DNA from: Prorocentrum cordatum
Taxonomy: Eukaryota; Sar; Dinophyceae; Prorocentrales; Prorocentraceae
Length of the DNA stretch: 64,000 nt
Assembly: GCA_963575745.1 (NCBI GenBank)
Contig: CAUYUJ010000847.1
Coordinates: forward strand, 584,138-648,137
Direction of reading: 5' to 3'
Shown piece after piece: positions 18,501 to 27,203 of this stretch. Position 1 is the first letter of the stretch. Each line of letters begins with the position of its first letter. The translations under genes were made by a program, and so were the position numbers. The notes under the pieces are model-generated. The model was not told the DNA's origin and searched no databases. It saw only the letters and a list, made by a program, of their open reading frames with translations.

Positions 18501-20190
18501 ATGCAGGGGATTTGGTCGATTACCACCGACCCACTGCCACTAAGGACGACCATGGAGGCTGGAATGGCCCATTCCCGGTGATCCGTAATGTGCCTGAAAG
18601 AGGACATATTGTTGTCAAGGCAGGATCTCGTGAGGTAATTGTGATGTATCCTGATGCTCGTCACACACTATACATTGAATGTCTCCTCACACGGGAACTT
18701 GGCATGGATAATATGGCCATGCAAACCGTCCTTACATATGTGGCACATCTCGGCGCAGGGAAACCTGCCAAAGTTTTCGGCTATATCCCCGATTACAAGG
18801 GAAACCTCAATCTTTCAGACGATAGCAAGTTTCACCCGCGCGTACCTTTAGCACTACAGTATCTCGTGCGAAACTACTTCCGAGTAGAACATGTAGTAGC
18901 AGTTAGATTGGCCAAAAGTGTGTCAAGCCTACCTGCAGTAAAGTACGCCACCGGGTCCACGCTGATCCACTATGACAACGATATCAGCCCGGCTTTCCAC
19001 TACTACGAATGTGTGGGCACCGGCCTAAACATTTCTCAGATCACTGGTAGCACTCATTCCAGACTTATTCAATGCTTGACTTCACGTGTCCCTTCCTTAG
19101 GATTTCACGACGACCTGGCTAAATATCAGCACTCAAGCAACACGTCTGGAGAACACGATCCGCCTGGAAACAGGCCTCCTCCAGACACCCCTGGTGCTTC
19201 ATCGCCGAGTGAAGGCCGTCTGTCGACAATCTATGAGGAAAATGAGGAACATAATATCGAAGCTATGATGCTGGAAGAGTGGTACGACGAGCTACGTATG
19301 GACCTTCATCCTACGACAACTACCGACGATTATCTCTACTGCGTCCCAACAACCATGTTGCCTGACCAATGTGTTTTGGTTTCAGCGTCTGTGGACGGAG
19401 AAGATATCATATCATCGGATATGCTCGGAGACGAGCCTGAACCACGAGAGTCCTGTCTAGTCTCTCTCTGCTCAACCACACCTGACGAGAGCTACTCTCC
19501 TGACAGTGATGAATATGGTCCTTACGTTGAGTTATGTTTTACATCAGAAATGTCAAAAGTAGTATTGGGTCAGACTCAACTTGCACAGCTCGACACCGAT
19601 ATGGTCGCAACGATGAGAGTATATGTATCCTCTGCTGCTAAACGTGCTGTGGTCGTTAAAGAAGACGATCTATTGACCAAAGCCGACATAGCAGCACATC
19701 CAAAGGAGGTTAGTGAAGCTTTGCATACTGAACTCCAAATCTGGATTGACAACCGATGCTTTGAGATGTATGATTTATCCAAAGCTTCCAACATAATGAC
19801 ATCCAGGTATGTGTACAAATGGAAGTTTGTAAAGGTGGGTACCGAGAACGTTAAAACCATTCGTCTCAGACTTGTCCTTCGTGGATTTATGGATACTGAG
19901 GCTTTCGACGTAGAAACATTCTCGGGAACCGCCCGAAGGCAATCCCAACGACTCCTGGCAAGTGAGGCGGCATGCCATCCAGAATGGATCTTAGCATCCA
20001 TGGATATCGACAAGGCGTTCCTCAAGGGTTTGACCTATGAGGAACTTGCCCATGCCACCGGCGAGGAAACTCGCATGGTCTGCTTCACTCTTCCACCGGG
20101 AAGTGCTCAGGTACTTCGTACACTACCCGGCTTCTCATCCTATGACGACAGCCGGCACTGCCTCAGATGCCTCAAACCAGGAACGGGGAC
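15590..20190 (+). CDS. pol: Pol segment: methyltransferase-like domain, zinc cluster, integrase and RT N-terminus
   Basis: Same frame again after TAA; open to the frameshift near 20188. Using numbering from 15797: residues about 158-200 DMLELCGGEGGISELAF resembles C5-cytosine methyltransferase motif I, and LQPSCRTTGP (about 219) resembles motif IV (PPC) with one Pro changed. Residues 413-475 form a Cys/His cluster (CPAC...CPAC...H). Integrase begins with an HHCC-type finger (LHLRWHH...CDTCREC, about 630-671). The core follows with D697 (DGQMD), D751 (YSDGEG) and E785 (SIESRNG). A C-terminal PFPVIRN/HIVVKAG block follows. The RT fingers and the first palm Asp are VYKWKFVKVG...MDIDKAFLKG (about 1400). 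Cytosine methyltransferases captured by dinoflagellate retrotransposons are known; this copy's methyltransferase assignment is inference. Confidence 0.82.
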
Positions 20191-20510
20191 GCTCCAAGAG
20201 CGTTCTCTCTCAAACTTCGTACGTCCACACGAGCTATGGGCCTTACACCGACCAGTTATGACCCTGAATTTGAATTCAGCCAAGATCTGCTAACGGCAAA
20301 ACATGTCGATGATATTAACATGGCTGGCCTAGAGAAAAATATAGACGACTATGTACAGCGCGTCGAAAAGGTGTTTGGAAAATGCAAGCTCAACAAACAC
20401 ACATATACGAACTGCGCCGTTCGCTACACTAAGAATGATCCAGGGGATGTGATTATGGATCAGGACGAGTATATCAAACAACTACGTCCTATCACACACA
20501 CCCAGAACTT
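20188..20510 (+). pseudogene. pol: Reverse transcriptase palm fragment (frameshifted)
   Basis: After GT-G in 'aacggggacgct' (about 20184-20192) the homology moves to another frame: DAPRAFSLKL, then LLTAKHVDDINMAG (HVDD at 20302-20313), then FGKCKLNKHTYTNCAV. HVDD stands where copia elements usually have YVDD. The segment loses frame again near 20510. Confidence 0.75.
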
Positions 20511-21503
20511 ACAGGAGCGGCGGCCGATGCCAAAGCCACGAAACTCATTACCGACATGTTCGTCAGCTTGCGAGGAGCCCTCGCATATGCCCTTCTTACT
20601 CAAATCTGGCTCATGGTACACGTGGTCTCTCTCCAGAAAATCCAAGAGCCCACCAATCTGCAAGTCAGACGCCTGAATGCTGTGACGCGAAAGCTGATCA
20701 GCAGCCCGAAACGCATCACCTTCCCTCGGATGAAGCCGACGAATGAAGTTGACATCCACAGCGATTCGGGGCATCGGAAGCTTACCGGGGAAGAGGATGA
20801 TGAGACCAAGGGATACGGCACACGCGGGGCGAATGTACTACGGCGAGGAAACTCGCCTCAAGGCAAGTCCGTCGTTCACCTCTGTGACGGACTATGCAAA
20901 TCACACCGACTGCAGGTGAGGTCCAGCTATGCTGCGGAGGCACTCGCAGCGGCGCATAACCTCGATGAGTGTTACCCTACGCTCATCACTCTCCACGAGC
21001 TCAAGGCAGGAGCTCTGACTCCACGACAACTACGAGATATGCGTGAAGTTGGAGGCCTAGCCATCAAAGTATCTCTTACCATAGACGCTGAGTCCGTTTA
21101 TAAATCATTATCAAGCAAGGATCTTAAGATACCGACAGAGCGGACTCTGCTTGGACATATCAGTTGGATACGTGAGCTCATGGATATAGGTATAGTACAT
21201 AACGTGCAATGGTGTGATACTAGGGATATGACCGCAGACGGGCATACAAAGGGAAGCATCGATCGGGAGCTGCTTCTGGAAGTGATGTCAGGCACTCAGC
21301 CATTCAAGTATGACGTGAAGCAGTTTGTTCCCTTTCGGGGTCCCGAGGACAGAAACAAACCCAAGTCTAATCAATTTTACTCTGTCCTTGTTGCCCCCCG
21401 CGGTCCAATTTGCCAGCATGGGCGCCTACTACAGAGGCGCCCTTCTAGTTGCTCGGAAACGAGCCTTACATCTCACGCCTGGCAACGAGCCGGCTTTATA
21501 TGA
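20510..21503 (+). pseudogene. pol: RT thumb and RNase H segment (frameshifted)
   Basis: The third frame resumes with TKLITDMFVSLRGALAYALLTQ. RNase H residues are visible in order: DIHSDSG (about 20750), SSYAAEALAAA (about 20922), LTIDAESVY (about 21078) and DMTADGHTKG (about 21226), i.e. D-E-D-D. It ends in TGA at 21501. One GNRA hairpin encodes RGNSP (20843) and another lies out of frame (21451). Confidence 0.78.
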
Positions 21504-21761
21504 CTCAGGCTCTTTGCCTTATTACAGATTTGCTCGGTGAGGTATGGCCCGTTTGGCTTACCTCTAGCTGAGCCGATAGCCCTTCATCGTTCGAAGGGGC
21601 TATCTTGCATTTGCGTGAAATGCCTTGCGAGGAAACTCGCCTTGCAGTCTGGTGTTAGGCCAGACTGTACACACTGTTTTCTTTCTTGCAAACAGTTGTG
21701 CGCGCGGCCTTTGTAGAGCCTAGCGGCTGCGCGGCTATGCTCTCCGTCTCCTCCCCTCCCG
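21504..21761 (+). other. 3' non-coding region of the retrotransposon
   Basis: Carries the last GNRA hairpin (21627-21640) and, five bases later, an 8-bp perfect stem with a 7-nt loop (21645-21667, cagtctgg...ccagactg). The bases just before the 3' LTR are pyrimidine-rich (tctcctcccctcccg), not the expected polypurine tract. Confidence 0.6.
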
Positions 21762-22025
21762 ACTTTAAGGGTAGCTATTTGGGAGATGTTATAGTATCGG
21801 GAGCATAGCTCGCGCGCCGTTGCCTTTGGCTCAAGGCACGCGCGCCCTATTTGCCCGGACACCGCGAGTGTTCGCTATGTGCTGGAAAGACCGATACATC
21901 GATCTTATCCGATCTTATCCGTCCATTCCTCTTACTGAACCACGTCAGTACGATACCGGACGCTATTTGCCATCCGATGTCTACGGAATCGGATGCTATT
22001 TGAGTTACCAGGCTCACTTTCGACT
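21762..22025 (+). repeat. 3' LTR
   Basis: Full-length partner of 5969-6232, same length, five substitutions. Homology stops at 'cgact' on both sides, after which the sequences diverge (tggtagcg against ctcccagc). Confidence 0.88.
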
Positions 22026-22745
22026 CTCCCAGCTTCCCGCTCCGCGGAGCGGAGCGAAGCGCTACACGAGGGCATAGCGTGTCGCCAGGCGCGCCGCCGC
22101 GACACGCTAAGCAAACGTTCCTAACCGTGTATGGGTGTGTGTGTTTTTTTATTTGGCCATAATACGCAGTGCGATTCTGCACCCATCGCCCCAGCGGCAA
22201 CCCGCGGGGGACTGAACATTGACGCTGGCAAAGGTTTTCTGCGAACGAGACGGACCGCGCCAAGCGGGGTCTTCTTTGCATGCATTGGAGGTGTTGGCGA
22301 GCGCCTCTCATATGCCTACCCAGAGCCTCCCACAGGTGGGAGTGACATTTCGCTGGAGTGACCTTCGGTGCGGGTCCAGTAGGGTCGCCCGATCGCTGAA
22401 TGTCGATAGCAGCGGCTTGCGTGCGCGGGTTTGCCCCCCGCCACCCCCCCCAGGCCGCCTGAAGCCGCGCACCAAAGGTCACGCTTCCACAGGGTCTCTT
22501 TTGCTTGTAGTCGAGCCTCGCCCTGGGCTTTCTCGGGAGGCATCACGAACCTCAAAGATAGCCTCAGAGCCTTCCAGGATGTCCCAGGAGGACTCACGAA
22601 CGATTCCAAGAGGGCGCAAACGACTCCAAAAAGGCCCCGAGGTGGCCCTAGAAGGCCCCCGAGCCGTTTCGGCTCAAGGTGCCGTGTGGCACACCAGCTT
22701 TTTCTGACCCTTCGGCCAGTCCTCGCGATCGCGACCAGAGGCACC
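22026..22745. other. Gene-free spacer with short palindromes
   Basis: Contains 'ccgctccgcggagcgg' (about 22037), an inverted match to the left flank of the retrotransposon at about 22100, and a GAGCCG-ttt-CGGCTC palindrome ending in CTCAAG at 22661-22678. No coding exon seen. Confidence 0.5.
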
Positions 22746-24497
22746 ATGGGAAATTGCGCGCAGAGCAAGTCATGCAGCACCGTCGTCCCCAGCTGCTCGA
22801 TTGACACCACCGACAGGCTGGCGTGGCCCATCAGGGCCGAGCTCGGCGGCGCTGGGCGGGCGTGCGACTTGAGGCTGCAAACTGTCGAGCTCGATGGCCT
22901 CTCGAAGGTCGTGGAGTGTTGCCAGCCCCTGTTGTTCGAGCCGGAGGACAAAAAAGCGCATAAGCATTAGCTTTCGGAGGTCCGCGTCGATTTCTCGCGT
23001 CGGCGCTGGAGCCCCTTCTACACCCCCCTGGCACCGGCTCTTGTGCCGCCCACGGCGCGCTCTTCGCGCCGGGGAAGGGGCGCAAGGAGGGGGGTTCGGC
23101 GCCAATCCAAGGAATCCGCGCGTATATCCGAAAGCTTTTGTTTGTGCCGTCTTTGTTCTTCTATCGAGATAGTCGGTTTCCTGGCACAGTCGCCTAAGGA
23201 CGTCGCTTTCCTGTGCGGAATGTCTGCGCGGTTCGTGAACATTCAAATGAGGCCTGTGGCGAACTCCATCTGGAAAGATCTGTACGCCCACAAGTGGCCC
23301 GCTTTCCACGACTGCCTCAACTACCAGGGCCTCCAGGACTGGTGCCACCTGTACCGGGAGACCCTGAACGGCCGCCTGGAGTGCACCCTGGAGGTCTTCG
23401 ACAGGGAGAAGAAGCTGGGGTTCGCCATGGCCGCGATGCCCGCCCGACTGCAGTACGAGGCGCGGAGCTACGCCTACGTGGCAAGGTACCTCAGCGCTTG
23501 CGAGGTCCCGCCCGAGAAGATCCCGGCCTGCGAGAGGCACAGGCTCCGCTTCTGCCCGGAGTCCGCGCGCGGCCAGCTGCTCGGCGGGCACCCGCACGCC
23601 TCGCAGGACGGCGACGCCAAGGTCGACGCCCCGTGCGACAAGGCCGCCGCCGACCCCGGCATGAATTTCTACCCCTACCGCGTACTGCAGGGCATCGAGG
23701 GCCTCGAGGTTGGAACTGGCGTGGAGCTGCAGTGGAGGACGCGGGGCACAAAAGATTGGTTTTGCACAAGCATGCACTTTCGGAGCTCCGCGCGGATTTC
23801 TTAGATCGGCGCTGGAACCTTCTCCGCACTGGAGGCGCCGCCAGGGCCGCACCTGAGGGGCCGACAGGGGGGCCCAGCGCCGATCCGAGAAATCTGCGCG
23901 GAACTCTGAAATAGAGGATGCAGGAGGGCAGCCCCTTTGGCTGGTGGTACGGTCAGCTGGACGCCCTCACCAGGGTCGGCGACGGGCTGGCCCGGGCGAC
24001 CATCACGTTCCGCCACTTCCCGGCCAGCTCCAGGTGATCGACGCAGAAAAACGGGTTCGTTTTCACCGACATTGGCGCGTAAGATGCCCGCGTAAGGTCG
24101 TTCGTAAGCGCCTTGGTTTCCAATGTAGCGTACCGTGCTGGCGGCCCGCGCAAGACACCGCGTAAGGTCGCTACACCATATCGCGCAAGACCCGCTTATG
24201 TTCGTCGCCCAGGTGGTACAGGCTGGAGGTGGTCTTCGGGGACTCCAAGATGCGGGAGTGTTCTTTCGGCGGGTACACGGGCGGCATCTTAGAGGAAGGA
24301 AAAATTGCAGAAACATAAGTGTTCGAAGTTCCGCGCGGATGTCTTAGATCGGCGCTAAAACCCTACCCGCGCGGACCTCCGAAAGTTTATGTGTATGCCG
24401 TATTTTGTTCCTCTACATCCGGTCGGTCAGCGAGGTAGAGACGCGGCAATGCATGAAGTTCTTCCCCAAGGAGCCGGTGGTTTTCTCATATCCTTGA
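22746..24497 (+). CDS. Spliced F-box-like protein with possible N-myristoylation signal
   Basis: Exon A is 22746-22946, starting MGNCAQSKSC; Gly2 with nearby Cys fits N-myristoylation plus palmitoylation (inference). Exon B is from 23169 to about 23741, joined in phase 0 across a GA...AG intron. It reads LAQSPKDVAFLCGMSARFVN...WKDLYAHKWPAFH...LYRETLNGRLE, which resembles the F-box pattern of ubiquitin-ligase adaptors. Exon C is about 23934-24033 (GSPFGWWYGQLDALTRVGD, HFPASSR). Exon D is 24213 to about 24289; the C-D junction is GT...AG in phase 2 and reads SSR-WYRLEVVFGDSKM. Exon E is about 24417-24497 (SVSEVETRQCMKFFPKEP, stop TGA). The exon B-C and D-E borders fall in hairpin elements and do not resolve to standard splice sites, so this copy may be impaired. 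The F-box assignment is moderate; the exon chain is firm. Confidence 0.6.
22947..23168 (+). repeat. Introner-like hairpin element A3 forming a whole GA-AG intron
   Basis: 222 bp between two GAG triplets (22944-22946 and 23166-23168), excised in phase 0. Arms: 'gacaaaaaagcgcataagc' and 'gcttttgtttgtgccgtc' outside; 'gatttctcgcgtcggcgc' and 'ggcgccaatccaaggaatc' inside. A GC-rich core contains 'ggcgcgctcttcgcgcc'-like self-complementarity. This is the clearest member of family A. Confidence 0.8.
23746..23933 (+). repeat. Introner-like hairpin element A4, between exons B and C
   Basis: Arms 'cgcgcggatttcttagatc' and 'gatccgagaaatctgcgcg' flank a GC-rich centre. It begins near 'gcacaaaagatt' and ends near 'gatgcag'. 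Confidence 0.7.
24034..24212 (+). repeat. Intron carrying a GCGTAAG-rich dispersed repeat
   Basis: A GT...AG intron filled by a repeat with several 'gcgtaag' strings and 'ggcggcccgcgcaagacaccgc'-type sequence. Related copies are at about 44768-44900, 46305-46437, 49500-49630 and 49915-50055. Confidence 0.65.
24289..24416 (+). repeat. Introner-like hairpin element A5
   Basis: Outer ends 'tagaggaa' and 'ttcctcta' are perfect inverted repeats. Inner arms 'ttccgcgcggat' and 'cgcgcggacct' are shortened. It lies between exons D and E and is flanked by an ATC triplet on each side. Confidence 0.7.
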
Positions 24498-25490
24498 ATG
24501 AGTCGGTCTGCTGGTTGAAGGCGGAGAGCGCTCGGATCTCGCATGGAGTTTCCAAGTTGCCATCACATGTTGATTAGGGCAGCTATTCTGCTCTTCTTAC
24601 CAGCGGCATTTCGAATGAAATTTCGCCGTTTGGAAATTGTATCGCGTTGTACGAAGTGACCAAGCTGAGAGCTGAGCCCGTCGAATCTGAGAATTTAGCT
24701 ATTTCTTCGCACCGCTTCGATACGAATGCGATGCCGGCCTCGGCCCCGAGGCATGCCATGTTGTCAGTGTGCAGGCTGATATTTCATGGCCAGTGGCACG
24801 ATGTCACGCGACGCACGCGTGATCGGGGCGAAAAGCCCAGGCAACGCCCACGGCGCTCCCGCGCCCTGTCCGTTGCTGCTCGCGCCATTCGCACGCGCTT
24901 TTCTGTCTACTAGCCTGCGCCCCTCTGCTACACAGTGGCCGCGCAGGTACGTATGCTGGCGGCGCCCACAGCGGGGTGGCGCGAGGGGATGAGCTTCTAA
25001 GGAGGCGGCGGGGCTTCTGAGAAGGCAGGGGGGCGTCTCAGAAGCACGCCTGGCTTCCAAGAAGCCTTCCCGGAGGCCTCCGAGGCCTCCTGGGAAGGCC
25101 CTCCGCCTTCCGAGGAGCCCCCGTCCGCCTCCTCAGAAGGCCAACCCCCCGGGGAGCCACCCCCTTGTGGGCACCGCCCAAGGCCTCGCAGCATTCTAGC
25201 GATGCGGGTGCGTTTGACTGCCCAGACATTTCTCCTCCCCCGCCCTCCCCGACCCCTCCCCTCCACGACGCTCCATGTGCGGCCGCGAGACCCTGCGAGC
25301 GCCCTCCCGCGAGCAGGGCTTGCGGCCAGTTCTCCATGCACGATGCCCGGCTGCGCCGGCCGGGCAGGCACACTGCCCAGTGCGGAGCGCCGCCGGGGAG
25401 GCGCGTGATGCGCAAGCCGCGCGCGCGCGCGGCACGCGCACGAGCGCGCGGCACGCGCCGAGTGGCGCAGACAGCGCGCGAGCAGAAAAC
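24498..25490. other. No gene recognised
   Basis: GC-rich, with palindromic 'ggaggcctccgaggcctcc' (about 25072) and runs of 'gcgcgcgcgc' near 25410-25460. Open frames are overlapping and compositionally biased. Confidence 0.4.
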
Positions 25491-25492
25491 CA

Positions 25493-25672
25493 AGACCCCC
25501 TCGCATTATGTAAAAGTCACGACGGAAGGTTTTCCGCCATTTTCGGCTTCAAGGGTCCCTCGGCGAGCCCTGGGAGCGTCAAAAAACGACTCAGGACGAC
25601 AAACCGGTCCCCAGAGGTCCAGACCTTGGGGGGTCGACGTTGTGAAAAAATGGCGACGTCGTCCGTAAGGTC
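25493..25672 (+). repeat. Family C 180-bp element, copy 1
   Basis: Starts AGACCCCCTCGC like the copy at 50351 and shares 'tttcggcttcaagggtccc', 'aggacgacaaaccggtcc' and 'ggtccagacct'. Its right end is degenerate. Confidence 0.6.
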
Positions 25673-25679
25673 ACAGGAG

Positions 25680-25880
25680 TCGAAGAACAAACAACGGCAT
25701 GAACATAAACTTGTAGCGCTCCGCGCGGGTTTCTTGGATCCGCGCTGGGGCACCCTGGCGGCGCCTCCGGCGCCGCCCCTGGCGTGCTCCGCGCGCCAGG
25801 GAGGGGGGTCCAGCGCGGATCCAAGAAATCCGCGCGGACTGGCGACAGTGTATCTTTATGAGTGTTTTTTGTTCCTCTAA
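25680..25880 (+). repeat. Introner-like hairpin element A6
   Basis: A near-complete copy: outer ends 'gaagaacaaacaacggcat' and 'gttttttgttcctct', middle arms 'gtttcttggatccgcgctgg' and 'ccagcgcggatccaagaaa', core 'ggcgcctccggcgcc'. No flanking exon was found, so it is not evidently an intron here. Confidence 0.8.
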
Positions 25881-27064
25881 GGAGGGCCTCCAGAGGACTT
25901 CCCCCCGCCACCAGAATCGATCAAGCACATATGGAGTTCGTGAGGTTTTGACCGTTCGTGGAAGCCCGCACTCTGCTTCCTCCTCTTTCATGCGTCCTCT
26001 TCTTCCCCCCGCCCCCTCTGTCCTCCATCTCTTTTCCATATATCCTCCCCTCCTTTCGCCCCTGACAGGCGTCCTCACCCCCTCCCAACCACCCGTCCCC
26101 TCCAAAGTGATCGGTGGAGAGCTTGGGGGCGGGGAAAAACAAGTACGCATGCTTTTATAGAATCGCGCACCCCTCGCCCTGACCCGAGTATTGAACGTCA
26201 CCGCGGTTTTTCAGAAACGAATGCGGAAAGCCAACTCTTCCCGATTATTTGGGCACAGGCTCTCTTTCGCGCTATACGCTGAGCTCGAAGGTAGGTGTGA
26301 CTTGAGCGCGTGCGAAGGTTACGGTTTGCAGTGGTCCATCTCAATGAACACCGTGACACTGGAGCGCGGATGTGGGGAGACCGTTTGTCCACAAACAAGA
26401 CGTCCACAACATCTCCTCCTCCTCCTCCCCGTTCCCCCTTCCCTCCCCAGTGTCACAGGGGTGTGGCCATGTACTGGTCATCCGACCCTCCACAGGTAAC
26501 AAAATATCGCTGGCGATCAGATTGCAACATGAGCTCGTTGTTCAGAATTGGAGTCGTCCTCAGTTTTGAAAAGAAAGGAGGTACGTCCAGAAATACTTTA
26601 GAAGTGAACAAAGCGGCCACCGCCCATCAACAACCCGATTGCTCCTCCTTCATAGATCCCAATGGGGGTAGACACAACTCCAGCATTGAATTGTGACGAA
26701 TCGTGGTGCCAGAGTTGAACCAGCGGTCAACTCAAATCTGCTTTAACTGTTGCAAGTGTAGTTCGTTAGCAAAAGAACTGGGTCATATGGCCAAGACGTA
26801 TGTGTATGGGCTGGCACCCCATGCGCGAGAAGATCATGGGAAGGCAGAGGATGAAACGAATTACCTGCCGCGACCCCAAGTCGGATGAAGTTTCCGATGG
26901 CCCGGGCGCAGTGTTTGGCAAGGTGTGGCAGTCCCTGGCATTGCTGGGGAGCATGACCCGGGAGCCCAGGAGGCCGAGCAAGGAACCAAAGCAGGGAGCC
27001 CGAGGAACCCGAGCAGGGAACGGGACCAGGGAACCAGAGGGACACAAGCAAGGAACCAGACTTA
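25881..27064. other. No gene recognised
   Basis: Mixed composition, with a CCT-rich tract near 26410-26450 and gaacc/gagc minisatellite-like sequence at about 26970-27060. No domain recognised. Confidence 0.4.
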
Positions 27065-27203
27065 AGCCGGACACGTCCCTCTACAGAAGGAATCTCCAAA
27101 AATAGTTTGGGGACGATTTGTTCACTATGTGTGACAATGTCTTGTATATGTTTTAACTATGCTTTTTCGTCCAATACCCCCCTGTAGGAGGACACGCCCG
27201 ACC
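27065..27203. repeat. Family B inverted-repeat element, copy 1
   Basis: Ends 'ggacacgtccctctacag' and 'ctgtaggaggacacgcccg' are inverted repeats around an AT-richer centre with 'gggacgatttgt'. The same architecture appears at 49275-49407. Confidence 0.65.

Larger units (their letters stand above)
6449..21640 (+). repeat. Family of 33 covarying GNRA-tetraloop micro-hairpins
   Basis: Consensus GC-nn-G-[GNRA]-C-n'n'-GC, followed by C in 30 of 33. Starts of the 14-nt unit: 6449, 6542, 7878, 8205, 8352, 8844, 8919, 9138, 9852, 10428, 10509, 11652, 11913, 12178, 12380, 12790, 13282, 13363, 13852, 13885, 14420, 14509, 15568, 15826, 16921, 17431, 18755, 19162, 19433, 20061, 20843, 21451, 21627. Nine nn/n'n' pairs are seen: AG/CT 8, GG/CC 6, TC/GA 6, GA/TC 5, CT/AG 2, TG/CA 2, GC/GC 2, AC/GT 1, GT/AC 1. 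Loops are GAAA (26), GCAA (6) and GAGA (1). Most copies encode x-G-N-x-P (QGNLP, RGNPP, LGNEP), but 6542, 12380, 14420, 18755, 20061 and 21451 are read in the other two frames and 21627 is untranslated. Wobble-paired or decayed relatives occur at 7329 and 14952. Confidence 0.9.
5969..22025 (+). mobile_element. Ty1/copia-type LTR retrotransposon, ~16 kb, with Tpt1, RING and methyltransferase-like cargo
   Basis: Two 264-bp direct repeats (5969-6232 and 21762-22025) bound an internal region with a tRNA-type primer-binding site and domains in the copia order protease, integrase, RT, RNase H. Only five substitutions separate the LTRs (about 98.1% identity), so insertion is fairly recent, yet the coding frame is broken. 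Reading frame 1 runs 6484-11976 with a TAG at 10858. Frame 2 runs 11933 to about 20188 with TGA at 14879 and TAA at 15587. Frame shifts follow near 20188 and 20510. It is about three times a typical 5-kb copia element. Extra modules are Tpt1/KptA, RING-H2, an unidentified domain and a C5-methyltransferase-like domain. Thirty-three covarying GNRA hairpins lie in the internal region and none in the LTRs. No convincing target-site duplication is visible (ttccc against ctccc). Confidence 0.93.

Noticed and set aside
5964-22030. Target-site duplication of the retrotransposon
   Set aside because: 'ttccc' and 'ctccc' agree at four of five bases in a pyrimidine-rich context; not convincing.
22195-22210. 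'gcggcaacccgcgg' just outside the 3' LTR
   Set aside because: It can pair as a short stem, but the loop is not GNRA and the family consensus is not met.
22770-23852. 360-codon minus-strand frame
   Set aside because: Antisense to the F-box-like exons and the introner; high GC makes the antisense frame open.
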